From the NCBI GenBank assembly GCA_033297205.1, contig MU859315.1, positions 1 through 40,171 of the forward strand: a stretch of DNA of 40,171 bases. The letters run 5' to 3'. The notes beneath the pieces are model-generated. The model ran no database searches. It saw nothing but the letters and a program-made list of their open reading frames with translations, and was not told the origin of the DNA. Source of the stretch: Pseudoneurospora amorphoporcata. Lineage: Eukaryota > Ascomycota > Sordariomycetes > Sordariales > Sordariaceae. A program made the position numbers and the translations under genes. How positions within the stretch are numbered: the stretch's first letter is position 1; each line of letters opens with the position of its first letter. Of the stretch, positions 1 through 10,835 are shown piece by piece.

Positions 1-703
1 CTGGTTATTGTCAGTGACTACAAATGAAGACCAGTTTGAGGCCAATCAGCGTTCCAAACCGAGAGCCTTCCCCGAGCTGGTTACAGGTGATTGCCAGGTA
101 AGTCGCCGGAGAAGGTGTCTTCCGGATGAAAAAGAAAGGAGAGAGAAACCTAGATCACCCAGACAAGGCAGCAGGATGCTTGTCGTCAGATCCATATCCC
201 AAATTGTATTGACGCCAATGCAACTTGTTCTTCATGTCTCTCCCGACAGCACAACCATCCAATATCTGCGAGCGTCTGCATGACAACCACCGCAGATAAT
301 AGCAGTGGTACGGTATGGATAACTGAAAGGGCTTTTTACATGCCAATCCACTATGGTCGAAGACGTCGTACTTCATCTAACATGGAGCGATAGGTGAAGA
401 GAGTTTCTTCACGGATTGTATTTCAAAATAAAAGTTCAGGACATCCCCCGATTTTTATTTGCCTTATTCACGCATTCACGTCCTATCCTTATATCATCAG
501 ACTTGGACATATCAATTATCAACTCTTCAAGACCCTTATAGGAACGGACATCACACCACTCTACGCATATTCGTTCTCCTCTTCCTACTTTTAGACCCGA
601 ATTCAATCCCGATCACGTACCTATAGTCGACAGATTCTTTAACATTTTAGAAACGAAGCCATATACACGACATCCAAGAGACCTGAATTCAGCACCAGCG
701 TCA
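1..703 (+). repeat. Dispersed repeat R1, copy 1 (upstream of family B gene)
   Basis: This stretch recurs, diverged mainly by transitions, at 10836-11250 (+), 17547-18170 (-), 22551-23690 (-) and around 29300-29818. It is cut by the left window edge and runs directly into the start codon at 704. A strong 5' splice donor (CAG|GTAAGT, GT at 98-99) is kept in the other copies that include this part, as CGG|GTAAGT. It points towards the family B gene, which suggests a 5' UTR intron. Near the outer end is an inverted repeat (TGGTCA / TGACCA around a short spacer in better-kept copies). The open frames inside it use non-ATG starts and are probably not genes. By comparison with the copy at 22.7-23.7 kb, a divergent family A start is expected about 285 bp left of the window. 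Confidence 0.8.
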
Positions 704-1320
704 ATGGATCATACTAACCCCGTTGACCTATCTCATCCGCAATCCGAAAAGGACTTTCTGGCTCAATACTACGCCAGGCTCTCCTTAGCGGACATGGATG
801 CGGACAAAAAGTCTCCCATTCCTGCAACTGACCCTTCCACTGTCACAGTTACACCTGAAGCGCCAGCCCAGCAATCCCAGATTGTCACGGAGACCACGGG
901 CACGGGAGCCACAGGCCTCACCATCACCACGGTCACGGGCATCGCGGGCACATCCACGCGCACCATAACCGGACCGGACGGAACCGTCCTCGTCCCACCT
1001 CCCATCCCCGCCCACCCCGGCTGTGAACTCTCCCCGGAAATGGCCAAAGCGGTGAAAGACTATGCGATCGAGCATTGTTGCGACTACATGAAGGCCAAGG
1101 ATCTGCTCACAGACAAGGTAAGCAAACGAGCAGCAAAAAGTAAGATGAGGAACTGGAAACTTACTATCACTAGATCGTGGCAAAGGTCCTCGAGAACACT
1201 CAGGAGAAGCTCATGGAATTGTTGCAAAATGAACTTGATCGGATGAGCAGCGAGGAGGAGGATGATGATCTCGACCTTGACTCCGACAGGGAGGAAGGCG
1301 ACCGGATTTTGGAGAGTTAA
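704..1320 (+). CDS. Family B protein, intact, two exons, unknown function
   Basis: Exon 1 is 704-1117, the intron 1118-1173 (56 bp, GTAAGC...TAG) and exon 2 1174-1320, giving a 186-residue protein with phase kept. The N-terminus is hydrophilic. A middle stretch (about residues 45-105) is rich in Thr, Gly and Val and looks disordered. The C-terminal part carries the family B signature, C-E-L-S-P-E-M-A followed by a helical Cys/His patch and LLTDK, where the intron falls. An acidic, Ser/Glu/Asp-rich tail follows. The gene at 38512-39401 has the same domain with an intron at the same place. The 5' end lies within repeat R1, and partial copies occur at 11218-11250 and 22551-22699. I do not recognise a named domain. 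The matching intron position argues for a real gene, not a chance ORF. Confidence 0.75.
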
Positions 1321-1365
1321 GATCAGAGGAGGATTGGAAGCCATAACACCGCATAACGAACAATG

Positions 1366-1456
1366 TTCGGTGTCACGGCACTGGCGGATGGGTCCCGGCA
1401 CGGCGGAACGTGCACGTGATGTCGTGCCGCTTTGTTGTTGTTGTTGTTGTTGTTAT
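1366..1456 (+). repeat. Short repeat R3 with (TTG)n tail, SINE-like
   Basis: About 60 bp here, including the CGTGCACGTGATGTCG block, match the opposite strand of 31627-31686 with a few transitions. The unit ends in CTTTG followed by a (TTG)n microsatellite at about 1431-1455. The 31.6 kb copy has an extra internal segment with a B-box-like motif that is missing here. A 3' simple-repeat tail fits a SINE or a decayed short element. It sits 46 bp after the family B stop codon. Confidence 0.45.
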
Positions 1457-3640
1457 TTTTAACGTCTACTTCCGCCTCCCGTAGGGCATGAGACGTGCCA
1501 GATCGGTGAATCTAGCGTACAAAAATAGGAGCAGTGCCCTAACTGTCCACCAAAACCATTAATCCGAGGGCAACCCGAGGCTTATTGCCAGTGTAAATCA
1601 CGTGTTGCCCATAGCGTAAACGCGGCCCAACACTTCCAATCGAATCGCCCAGCGAGCGAGCCGCCAGTATATGGCGGGATCCGTAGAACAAAGGAAAAGA
1701 CAAAAGAAAGGGCAAAATCACTCCTCCCCGCTCTCGCTCTCGCTCTCCTCCTCCCGTACGGCTTCCTCCCGCCGTCTAACTCGATGGACCAGCCTGTCCA
1801 AATCCGCCGTAACCTCGATCTCATGGCCTTGGCCAACTTCTATCGACCACCTTCTCACGAGAACCGATGGAGCTACTGCGTGACATGGATCGCCTTTAGC
1901 TTCGAAGTAGGCCAGACAAGAAGGCAAGGCTCCCACGGTAGTGGGAATCATGAGACGCCAAAGATGGCAAGTTCTCCAGTGTTTGCCAGGACTTGTCAAG
2001 TCCGTTCGTTAAAACAGCAATGGTTCAAGGACATCGATACAAATTGTTACGTGATTTCAGGATAATTAATCTGGACGAAGGCAGAATTGCGAATGTGGGA
2101 CAAACGCGATCTCAAATTGCAACTAAGATCTTCCTCATGGTCTTTGAGAGACCTTGAGCTGTCCATGATCTTGTTCTTTTTCAAGTCACCCTTGTTTTTC
2201 TTTTCGGTACATGAAACACTGCGACATTTCCAAGAGACCCAAGCTACGTTCCAACCGCCCATCCTTCATAAAGACTTTTCCTTCTTGTACATGAAGCACG
2301 AGGAGACCCGATCAAACCTAGCTCTATCCCAACCATTATTGTCCTCCTATTAGTGCCCATTCGTCATGCGAGTCCCATAAATGGGCTGACCGGCCGAGAT
2401 GTTTTGGTACTCATTTGGCCTAGACTGGAGTCAGCACAGGAGGCAGCTGCGGAGAGGGGGATTTCGGGAGGAGAATCAAACCGTTTAGGGGCAAGGACCT
2501 CGAAGGTCATGCCTCGATTGAGCGCACTACACCAAGCATTAGTGGACAGACAGCTAGAGCATCGAAAGAAGACGGAAAGCCAGTCGATTGGCTGACAGAG
2601 ATGCATACGGGGCAGGGCTGCGGAACAGGAAGACGCCGAAGAACCAAACAAACCAACCTGCATTGAATTGCAAGGCACTCGGGTCTTTTTCGGGAGAACC
2701 ACCACTGATTGGTTCCAATGATTCTTTGGCCTTGCTGGGCTCTGCAGCTGCCTAAGTCCGGAGGTTTCCTCCGCTGCCCCCGCAACCTGTCAGATTTCAA
2801 AGGTGGAGTCTGGCTATCCTCTATCGAGGTCAGCGGTCCAACCACGTCACCTGATTTTGACCTGATTTCCTTGGCATTACTGGTGGTGGGTGGTTTCGTT
2901 AATGGGGTATGCAGAACCGTAACAGATTTGGTGAGAATCGCACCCATTCCTGTTAGTGATTTGAACCTCGAACTCGAAGCGCTCAATTCTCATGCCACGC
3001 AGGGCCAGTCGCCCCACCGCGTCTCACCCTCCTGCGGGATCGACGAAGAAACTTAGTAGTGACCGCACACTCCTTTCATAGGTGAGCCGACAAGACTTGG
3101 ATTCAGAATGGCTAATCACACCCCAATTTCAAACGAGCAGCGCACACAAAAGGGCTGGCTTCCCCTTGGGCAAAATGAGTCAGGTCTCCCCGTCTTGCCT
3201 CTCTTCAGTTCCCCCTCAACTTGCTTCCGTCATCAATCCCACCCACCTTTTTCCATCTTTTCCATCGACCTTTCATCCCGGCCGTCGTCCTCCCCCTCCC
3301 CTTTCCCATGGCGGACTCGGTGACCCACACTTCACCTCCCTCTTCTTCTCCTCCCTCGCACCACGACGCGAACGATCACGACGACGATGAACCGTCCCCA
3401 ACACAACCATTATCCTCCCTAGGGTCAGTGCTTGATAGTACCGGTGCCGTGAGTCCACGCTTGCGTGGATGCATAGCCAGTCCGTTTCTCCTCGTCGACA
3501 CACTGTCGGCTAGCCAGAGCGGCGGGACTATCATACACCGACACCAGGTCTTTCTCTCTCTTTCATTACCCACCCACCCCTCTCGCCTCGCCTTCCTTCA
3601 CCTTCCGTCACTCTCTTTCCTCTCCCCGTCAACCCCCTTT
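1457..3640. other. No recognisable gene; mixed decayed sequence
   Basis: No frame here shows a domain I recognise. A CT-rich tract at about 1725-1780 precedes an ATG at 1784 opening a short plausible exon (MDQPVQIRRNLDLM...) that runs into ordinary sequence, perhaps the 5' end of a lost gene. A stretch near 2811-2830 (CTATCCTCTATCGAG plus flank) reappears at about 11599-11620 beside the AT-rich island. Pyrimidine-rich sequence at 3180-3380 resembles a promoter. Confidence 0.4.
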
Positions 3641-3646
3641 CCACTC

Positions 3647-4430
3647 CTGGTGCTGTGTGTCCTTGGGCACACAGCCGTCCCGTTTCTTCCTGGCAATAGC
3701 TGGAAGGATGTGTCCCACGCGTCGAGAGCCGTAAAAACTTGCCAACTCCTACCCACAGGCTAGCCACCTGCTGGAAGGACTGGGGTTGTCGATAGGCCGT
3801 GGATAGAGAGTTAGCGGACCATAGCGCTCTCTGTCTACCTCCAAGTGTTGGGAAGCCTCCGACAGTCACATTGTCACGCAAGAGCGGCAGGATGATCACC
3901 ACCAAGGCCCCAGCCCCGAGGTCATATATCTAGCAGGATGCATAGCCGGAGCGTTTCTCCCTGGCGATGCACTGGGGGTAAGTGGAACACGAGTCGAGAA
4001 GCCTTGGATCCAACCATCAGGTCAACTCCTGCTGAAAGGATCGGGGCTCTCTTGATAGGCCGCGGGTGGAGAATGCTGCTGGCGTAGCATTCTCTGCTGT
4101 CTTGCCTCCGTTCGTGGGAACTCATCAATAATTGCATCGTCACTCGAGAGCGACGGGACTTTCCCTTTTAAACCAAGATCTGGTGCCGTGTGTCCGGCAG
4201 GGCACTTAGCCGTTCCGTCTCGACCGGGCGATGCTTCTGAAAGTCGGTGGAACCTGGGTCGAGAAGCCATAAAAACTTGCCAACTCCTACCCAGCAGTGC
4301 TAGTCACTTCCTGGAAGGACTGGGGCTTCTTCGATAGGCCGTGGATGCAGATGCTGCTGGCCGTAGCACTCTTCCACCTCCGTCTGGGGGAACCTATGGA
4401 CAATTGCGTCGTCACGGGTGAGCGGCAGGT
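3647..4430 (+). repeat. Three diverged tandem units of about 250 bp
   Basis: Units lie at roughly 3647-3895, 3925-4160 and 4180-4430. Shared landmarks in order are GGTGCYGTGTGTCC (units 1 and 3), a GTCGAGA-GCC block followed in two units by AAAAACTTGCCAACTCC, TGGAAGGACTGGGG, CGATAGGCCG, and a closing GTCACG-GAGCGGCAGG block. No frame stays open through all three on either strand, so I take them as non-coding or a decayed coding repeat. The last unit ends about 100 bp before the frame starting near 4536. Confidence 0.6.
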
Positions 4431-5540
4431 CTGCCCCTTCCCCTTTGTCATGTTCATCGCGCGCCTAGCATAGCACCTATACAGTACCAACACTATACCA
4501 ATACTACACCAGCACCAAGACCATGATGTTTAACCGTGCTTACGGCTAACAGTCCAAGGGAGGTGAGTAGTTTCAACGGCGGGGACAACCTTCGTAACGA
4601 ACTAACCGACAGTCTCGTCAACCCCGATGACGACAATATGTCAGCCGTATTCGACTCGAGCGATGATAAATGGTATTGCAAAATCGACATATTGAACCGG
4701 GACGGTATGGTCGTATGGGAGGACGTGAACCATGATATGCAACACACATCCGACCTGTCTATGGACTTTCACGTCGATACCTCAGAACAACATGGTCTCT
4801 TTATCTTGCATGGCCTTGTCTACTTCAAGGTTGGCGCGGCCGTTAAAACGAATTCCCGTCTATTCATTTACCCCGAGAATATCCAGTCCATCGAACATGA
4901 AGTTAGCAGTCGTCCATCTATGCCCGGCATGGAGGAGTCTTCCAACAAGTTCATCCGTTTGCGCTTTACCATGACACAACCACCCAGCTTCGTGGTTCCA
5001 AACAATCAGCCACTGGAACCGAAGCCAAAATCAAAAGCTGTACTGGACAGTTTGAAATCCCTCGCCACAGTTCACAGCTTCACTATTTACTTAGAATTGC
5101 TCCGTTTGTCTCTAGAGACTCGGCATCAATTGTCTTTGCTCCCGTCGGTCTTCTCGTCCACCAATATCAGCTCCCGATTGAGGACAGATGTCAAGCGGGC
5201 GAATCTACCCACATTGTATAAGGGTGCCGGCGGTCAAGTTCTAGACTTGGGCGTAGCTCACGCTGAGCCCGGCGCGGGTCCCAGCAACGACATAGTTGAG
5301 CAACTTGTACAGCAAACGATAGAAGAAATGGTGGCGCCGGCATACACCAAGGATGGCTCTCTCCAGAGTCCGGCGCAAGTGATAACCCCTTCCGGTACGT
5401 TCTCTACGCTCACTGACATTATTATCTCACTTAGCCACTAACACATATGCCTCTCAGACCGCAAACGTCGGCGCACAAGTGAATCCACGTCTCCCCCAAC
5501 CACCGACAAGCGCGTTCTCACTGCCTTGGCTCAACTTGCC

Positions 5541-5624
5541 AAGAGCCATGCCGATCTGCAAAGTCGCTTCGAACACCTTGAGAAGAGCCATGCCGATCTG
5601 CAAAGTCGCTTCGAACACCTTGAG
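5541..5624 (+). repeat. Exact 42-bp tandem duplication in the coiled coil
   Basis: Two identical 42-bp units (5541-5582, 5583-5624) encode the same 14 residues, two heptads, inside exon 2. Perfect identity means the duplication is recent compared with the rest of the gene. Confidence 0.9.
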
Positions 5625-5666
5625 AAGATGGTGGCAGACTCTCGATGCGATCACACTTCCTCCATA

Positions 5667-6050
5667 GATCGAAACGGAAAGCACCCACGACTCGCAACCC
5701 CCTCCGACCTCGACTTGCCCTCCCTCCCGCCCACACCCACTGCTCCGCGCAAACGAACAACAAGTACAAGCGGATTCTTGCCTCCCTACCTCGATCGCCA
5801 AGATGAACGCGTCATCGCCAGTCCAAGCAATCACCGATTCGAGTAGACGTGGGAGAATGCCTCTCAAAGTCAAGAATCAACACAACCCCTCACCCCATCG
5901 GGTACGTTCCCCAGCCCAAGGCACCACCTTCATGAGACCTAGTCACCCGCTAACAAACTTATTCCTCCACAGATCGAAACGGAAAGCGCCCACGACTCGC
6001 AACCCGTTCCGACCTCGACTTGCCCCCCCTCCCACCCTCACCCACTGCTT
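5667..6050 (+). repeat. Duplicated exon segment, including the acceptor region
   Basis: About 80 bp starting at 5668 (ATCGAAACGGAAAG...) recur from 5973 with several substitutions. Both copies follow a similar TTCCTCCA(T/C)AG stretch, so the second copy sits just after a real intron acceptor and the first after a fossil-like one. They encode DRNGK(H/R)PRLAT(P/R)SDLDLP. The exon 1 to exon 2 junction (TPS|DRKRRR) is a more distant relative of the second junction (TPS|DRNGKR). Confidence 0.7.
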
Positions 6051-6769
6051 TCGACTTTTTGGAAGCGTCAACCGATCCTTCAAAATTTTCCTCCATTAAG
6101 GAACAGTTCCTCATCCGCGACTTGGCCCTTAAAAACCTCGCCAAACAGCTCCTCGCCCGTAATGCGGTCCTTGAAGCGCGCGTTGAACATTGCTCAAAGC
6201 TGGAGGACTGGGTCAGGTTGGAAGTCGGAGAGCAAGTCGGCGGTGAGGTAGCCCGTCAGCTTGACAAGCTGCACCGAAAGACGGGTAGGTAGTGGGAGGA
6301 AAACATTAGGGACGAAATGCGGGACAAGATCACCGAGGATGTGATGGAGGAACTCTATGAAGGCGCAACACAGGAGGCGTTGAAGAGGATGGCGGTGGTC
6401 TTGGTGGAAGCGGTGGACAAGAGTGAGTGGCTTGTCCCTGGAAGCACTGCTTGCGGAAATCTTCTGTCTCGTTCCATCGTGCCTGGCGAAAACGCTCTTT
6501 ACGCCGCCGTCGCCGATGTGCAAAAGAGATATGGTGCGGAGATGAGTGTGGAGGAGATAGCTAGGGTGATGGATGGCCTTGAAAATGAGACGCTGAGTGT
6601 TGTTAAGTACAACGTTTGTGGGGAGACTATGAAGGACCATTATGTTGGGCAGTGGAAAGCGGATACGAGGGTGGAATGGAGGGGGTGGAGGGGACGGCTG
6701 CGCCGGGGCGATAATCTCAGGGACTGAACGACACTCTGCACACCTAATGATTAACGACATTTTTCTCTT

Positions 6770-7513
6770 CTAACACTCCACTGTGCGATTGTCGATTTTC
6801 GCGTGCTTTGGTGCTGGTTCTAGTAGTGAGACGTGGAAGGTGGGCCATTGTCGCATGCCCTTGGGGAGTTCGAGTCGGTAGTTGCTGGTGCTGACTTTCT
6901 CGAGTACCTTGAATGGGCCCAGCTTTTTGTAATCGAGCTTGTCGCTGGGTCGCTTGGTTTTGATATTACGACGGAGAAGGTAAACTTTGTCTCCCCTCCT
7001 GAAGGTCGGCGCTGACGACCTCGTGCGGTCGTAATATCGTTTCATCCTTTCTCGGCCAAGGGTTAATTCATTGGGTTCCGGTTAAGCTTTGGAGACCGGC
7101 TCAGGTACGTATTCCGGCTCTGTGTCTGGAGGAACCGGTTCCCGGGCTGGCTCCCCTTGTTGTGACTTTTGCTTCTGCTGTGACTCTGTCCTCGTTGCCT
7201 GTGGCTGCTGCTGTGCCGGCTTTAGAACTGGTGCCGGTTCCGGTGGAGGGGTTGATTCTGCTTGCAGCTCCGGCTGCGAATGCTCTCTGGAATCAGAATC
7301 CGAATCTGATATTATGATCGGGTCATGTATATTGGTCACTATGGGTGTCCATGATGTATAACATGTCCAGAAAATTTTGGGGAGCCCGGAAAAACTGCGT
7401 CCTCCTCCTCTAAGTGTAGTGCTGCTGTCGTGCAGCAAGCCAGCCACTCGGAAGCAGTTTTGTTTTTGCGTTGACAGATAAACGGCCACAGGTAGGTAGT
7501 CCACGTCAACCAC
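6770..7513 (-). pseudogene. Ty3-type chromovirus fragment: integrase C-terminus (copy 1)
   Basis: The reverse frame encodes the integrase C-terminal module: RRGDKVYLLRRNIKTKRPSDKL, then KLGPF, then an NYRLELP and WPTFHVSLLEP stretch typical of fungal Ty3 integrases just before the chromodomain. The sequence leaves the element at about 6785, right after DNRT, so the chromodomain is missing. Upstream is a Pro/Gln/Glu-rich linker. A TAA at about 7083 replaces the CAA seen in the second copy at 21.6 kb, a C-to-T change in CpA context. Copy 2 shares about 6786-7246 only. No LTRs or reverse transcriptase were found, so this is an internal fragment. Confidence 0.8.
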
Positions 7514-7845
7514 CTACCGTCCGTTTGCAAAGGACCTTACTTCGGGATTGGGACATGCTCCACACAACCACGATGGACTTTGCTTTTTTTTTTTTTCTTT
7601 TCCGTTCGCTTAGAGGCAAAGTCTTACTTCTTGGCTTCACCCGTTCTTTTATTCAGTGCCTTCTTCAGTCCGTGGCGAGAAACTTGGCCGCGCGAATAAG
7701 ACACTCCGGTGTTGATTGCCCATACGCAGCAGCAGAAGTACGCAACAAGAAACACCAGACAGAAGGAGCACTAGAAAACCCGACAGAGAACTAGAGGCGG
7801 GCTTATCATAGCTGTAACCGGTAAGTAGGTGTCTACTTGACGTTC
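7514..7845. other. Intergenic, no gene seen
   Basis: Contains a poly(T) tract at about 7582-7596 and short ORFs without recognisable content. Probably flanking sequence of the next gene. Confidence 0.4.
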
Positions 7846-7903
7846 AAAAAAAAAACCAAAAAAAAAACCAAAAAAAAAACCAAAAAAAAAACCAAAAAAA
7901 AAA
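7846..7903 (+). repeat. A-rich 12-bp tandem repeat
   Basis: About five units of CC followed by ten A, ending 53 bp before the ATG at 7956. It lies in the probable promoter/5' UTR of the next gene and may affect nucleosome positioning. Confidence 0.85.
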
Positions 7904-7955
7904 CATTTCCCCTAACTACCTCTAGCTAACACTCTCGTTAACAAAAAAGACCACC

Positions 7956-8584
7956 ATGACCAAGGCCACAAGCCAGCTGAACGACAAGAAGAAGAAGAAG
8001 AGATTGACAAAGGAAGAACAGGAAGAAAGAAAATAAAAGCAAAAGGAAGTGGTCGAAAAGTTCAACGAGTTCATAGGCGAGAGGAAACTCAAGGATTGGA
8101 AGAAATTGTGCGATACCATTGGTCTGGAAGGCGAGTTTGAGAGTATCCAGAGCTGTCGAGAGGTATGTAACATACTACATTATGTTGGGGAATTTGCGTT
8201 CAGAGAAATGAAAACCGATATCAAGACTAACGAACAATTTTTTTTTCTTTTCTTTTTTCTTCCAAACAGGCCATCGAAGCCGTGCATGTCAACATCTACG
8301 ACGTCCTTGATGCCGACGAGATCATCCAAGCCGGAGGAAAGGCAAGGCCGCAGCGCTTCAGCACCCCTTATGAGCTGTCGGAGTATACCAAGCGAGCGGA
8401 GAAGATTTACCCGAGATGGATGGTCATCAGGAGTGAGCCGGAGGGGGCGTTGCTGAAGAATATCAACAACCCGCGTTTGGATGAGGAGTGGCAGAGAAAG
8501 AAGGATGAGAAGAAGATGCGGAGGAAGAAGGAGGCGAGGGTGAAGAGAGAGCAGAAGTTGAATAACGTGCAACGTATAGAATAA
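7956..8584 (+). pseudogene. Small charged protein, two exons, one early in-frame TAA
   Basis: Exon 1 is 7956-8162, the intron 8163-8269 (107 bp, GTATGT, T-rich tract, CAG) and exon 2 8270-8584, about 173 codons. The start (MTKATSQLNDKKKKKRL) is lysine-rich, like a nuclear signal. The middle (KFNEFIGERKLKDWKKLCDTIGL) is probably helical. Exon 2 has an acidic to neutral core (YDVLDADEI, TPYELSEYTKRAEKIYPRW) and a very basic tail. Codon 27 is TAA (8034-8036), where CAA is the likely ancestor; the frame is otherwise clean. No ATG lies soon after the stop, so the gene is broken unless there is another start. I recognise no named domain. Confidence 0.6.
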
Positions 8585-9071
8585 CGTGAAATACATTCTT
8601 AACCAAATCACCACTGCTATGTGACCTTTGACATGCCGTGAGTTGAGCGAGGCAACGACCTCTGGCCTTTCTTCGGTATTGGTCCCAGCGCCGCCCCGCC
8701 GCCGTTTCGTGTCTAGAATCTACAAATACTACTAACACCCACCACCGCTTTATTATTGACTCTTGGGCGCAGCGTTGCCAGTCGATCAGCACGCGAACCC
8801 AATGCTGCGTCTCTGAGACATGCGCTTGGACTGCCGACGGGGTCGGGAATCGGTGGTGGCCGCCTCGGACCTGGGCTCCGGGACGCCGCGTGGGGCAGCC
8901 GCACTGCCGTCTGTGTCGTGAATCCCCCGTGCCTTCGATCTTTTCCTGCTTCTTGTCCCTGGACCATCGCGCTCGCCGGCTGCCATGTTCTCCGTCTTGA
9001 ACTGCGGTTCCATGGTGTCGTCGTCTGCCGGGAAATTGCGTTTCTTGCTTCGTGTTGTGCGTGCGTTGTCG
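8585..9071. other. Possible 3' exon of the next reverse-strand gene
   Basis: On the reverse strand, about 9060-8786 is open and encodes a basic, nuclear-signal-like tail (RSRKRSKAR, RRQSKRMSQRRS). It could be joined to the gene at 9072-9849 by an intron starting GTATTA near 9090 and ending AG near 9050. This is suggestive only. Confidence 0.3.
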
Positions 9072-9849
9072 CTACGGCAGCGTGTAATACCGGCTCCGCC
9101 ACAAATCAAAGTCCATTGCATCAACCCGTCCCTTATCACACTTCCATCGGTTTCTCACCTTCACAATTTGTAGTTCTTCTGACATCCTCTCTCTGAGGGC
9201 TCTATGCCGCTGAGCAGCCGACGTGCCGCTCCAGATGCTGGAAACCTTATCAACCGCATAGGCCATTGGAACTTGCTCTCCTGGTGGAAGCGACTTGACA
9301 TGTTCCAGCATCTTGTTAAACCTCTCCTGGCGGGCAGCCGCAATCTTCGCTTCGGCTTCCTTTCGTCTTAGTTTCTCTTTCTTTTCGTTCCTCTTCCTTT
9401 TGTCTTCGTCCCTCTTCCCATCTCTTCTCCACACATTCCTGACAGTACGAAGTAAACTCATAATAGAAGGAGGCCGTTTCCTCGTCATAGCATTCCTCAC
9501 AGCTGTGATACACAGTCGGGTTTATTCCGCAGATTTGGCAACTGACCTCTTTTGCTTCCTCCATGCATCTGTTGCAATTACAAGGGCGGCCCCAGTCGTG
9601 ATTGGCGCGGCATACCGCGCTGGCGTGGAACGGTCTGGCGAAGACGTTATAACTGGGCAAGACTCTCGGAGTATGTGATCTCTCTTGCCGGCTTCCATCG
9701 GCACAGGTAACCGATGATTTGCCCTTGCTTTGGAAGAGAAGACGGCATTGTGCAATGGCTGTGAAGCTCCTTCTTAGTCCTGTTTTGAGCGGTTGAGCCG
9801 TCGGAATGCCGACAGAAGCCGCTCGGAGGAAGACTGCTGATGTCGACAT
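9072..9849 (-). pseudogene. Cys-rich putative zinc-binding protein with one frameshift
   Basis: The ATG at 9849 opens a frame with a basic, Ser/Ala-rich N-terminus, possibly a mitochondrial presequence. A Cys cluster follows (about residues 90-140: PCNCNRC, CQICG, CEEC, CQEC) resembling paired zinc knuckles, then a long Arg/Lys/Glu helix. Near 9370, within this charged tract, the natural continuation moves to the next frame (RRKEAEAKIAAARQERFNKM...), which stays open to about 9077. A one-base change in the sequence ACTAAGACG explains the shift; decay or an assembly error are equally possible. The frames overlap in low-complexity coding sequence, so the exact point is uncertain. No named family recognised. 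Confidence 0.5.
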
Positions 9850-10835
9850 CTTGATGTGCTCTCGGATACTGGGGAGCAGGTCGAGTGGTCGGAAAGCGCG
9901 AGATCCAAAGCTCAGGATCAGGATTCTACACGTGCTTGATGCTTGCGCTATAGTCAGCTTGAGGAATGGTTAGAAGTGAGGATACGTTACCATACAGTAG
10001 GAGCGGCAGTGGGTTGAAGTGCCTGGTTGCACGAGATGAGAAAGGGCCAAGCGTGTACTTACCAAATCGAAGGACAGCGGTTAAATGCGAATTAAGTTGC
10101 AAATCAGTACCAGCAGGACCCAAATGATGGGTCAGTGGAAGGCAGATGAGGCCAGCGCGAGGTAGTTGAGAGAAAAGAGGGCTTTATTTTCTCGAGAACG
10201 CTGGAGGGGCCGGTTTGTACCTCGCTCGTCACCGATCATGTGAAGGGAATTTGAAGGTGAGAAGGCGATGACAGAAAAAGGGCTGTGATATTGTACTGGT
10301 ACCTAGAAAGAGGGTGCTGGTGAATGGAAAGCCTAGTGAATGGGCGCCCAAGGCACGGACTCCCGACAGGAGTTCTCGTCTTTGCATTGGCCAGCCATTT
10401 ACAAAGATCTCCCGCGTTTGCAAAGGGCGTTTGCAAAACGCGTCAACACGGCAGCAGTTGCCAGCTGGACAGCCACGGGCTTATCAAGCAGTAGAGGTAC
10501 CTTTCTCTTCGGTTTCTGGTCACCAACACCCCAGAACGCGAGGGAATCACGAGAAGACAAGAACTCGTATATCATCAATTACTTGATCAAAGCGAATAAT
10601 CGCAGACGTTCCACATTCATCACCAAGTACCTAAAACCGCCGTCACCAACTGCAATGCTTCCCAAGCCCTGTATTATGTCCGTTGACGTTGCTTCCTCTG
10701 GCAGCTTGTCCACTGTCCATAGTAGATAATCCACTTTAACCAACGGTAGCATTAACCTCACAACGGAACTTCTGAAAAGCGGGGAGGGCCACGTCTGCAA
10801 GTCACAAAACAATTTCGTTAGCATCCAATCCGCAA
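9850..10835. other. Intergenic, no gene seen
   Basis: Upstream of the reverse-strand Cys-rich gene. Short ORFs only, without recognisable motifs. A small internal repetition (GTTTGCAAAGGGCGTTTGCAAAACG) lies at about 10418-10442. Confidence 0.4.

Larger units (their letters stand above)
4536..6727 (+). pseudogene. Coiled-coil protein of an unnamed fungal family, three exons, two in-frame TAG
   Basis: Frame continuity and splice signals give exon 1 to 5394, intron 5395-5457 (63 bp, with CTAAC), exon 2 5458-5901, intron 5902-5972 (71 bp) and exon 3 5973-6727, about 685 codons. The frame is open from 4536, but there is no ATG there; the first in-frame ATG is at 4639, unless an upstream exon exists. 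Exon 1 encodes a compact N-terminal domain (WYCKIDILNRDG..., then LRFTMTQPP). Exon 2 carries an exact 14-residue duplication (KSHADLQSRFEHLE twice), predicted to form a coiled coil. Exon 3 is helical and charged, with a conserved-looking C-terminus. TAG codons at 5844-5846 and 6290-6292 interrupt an otherwise open frame, each explicable by one C-to-T change in CAG. The domain resembles an expanded ascomycete family without an assigned role; I assign no function. Confidence 0.6.

Noticed and set aside
2507..2986. 159-codon reverse ORF
   Set aside because: Low-information composition, overlapping equally long frames on the other strand, no motif.
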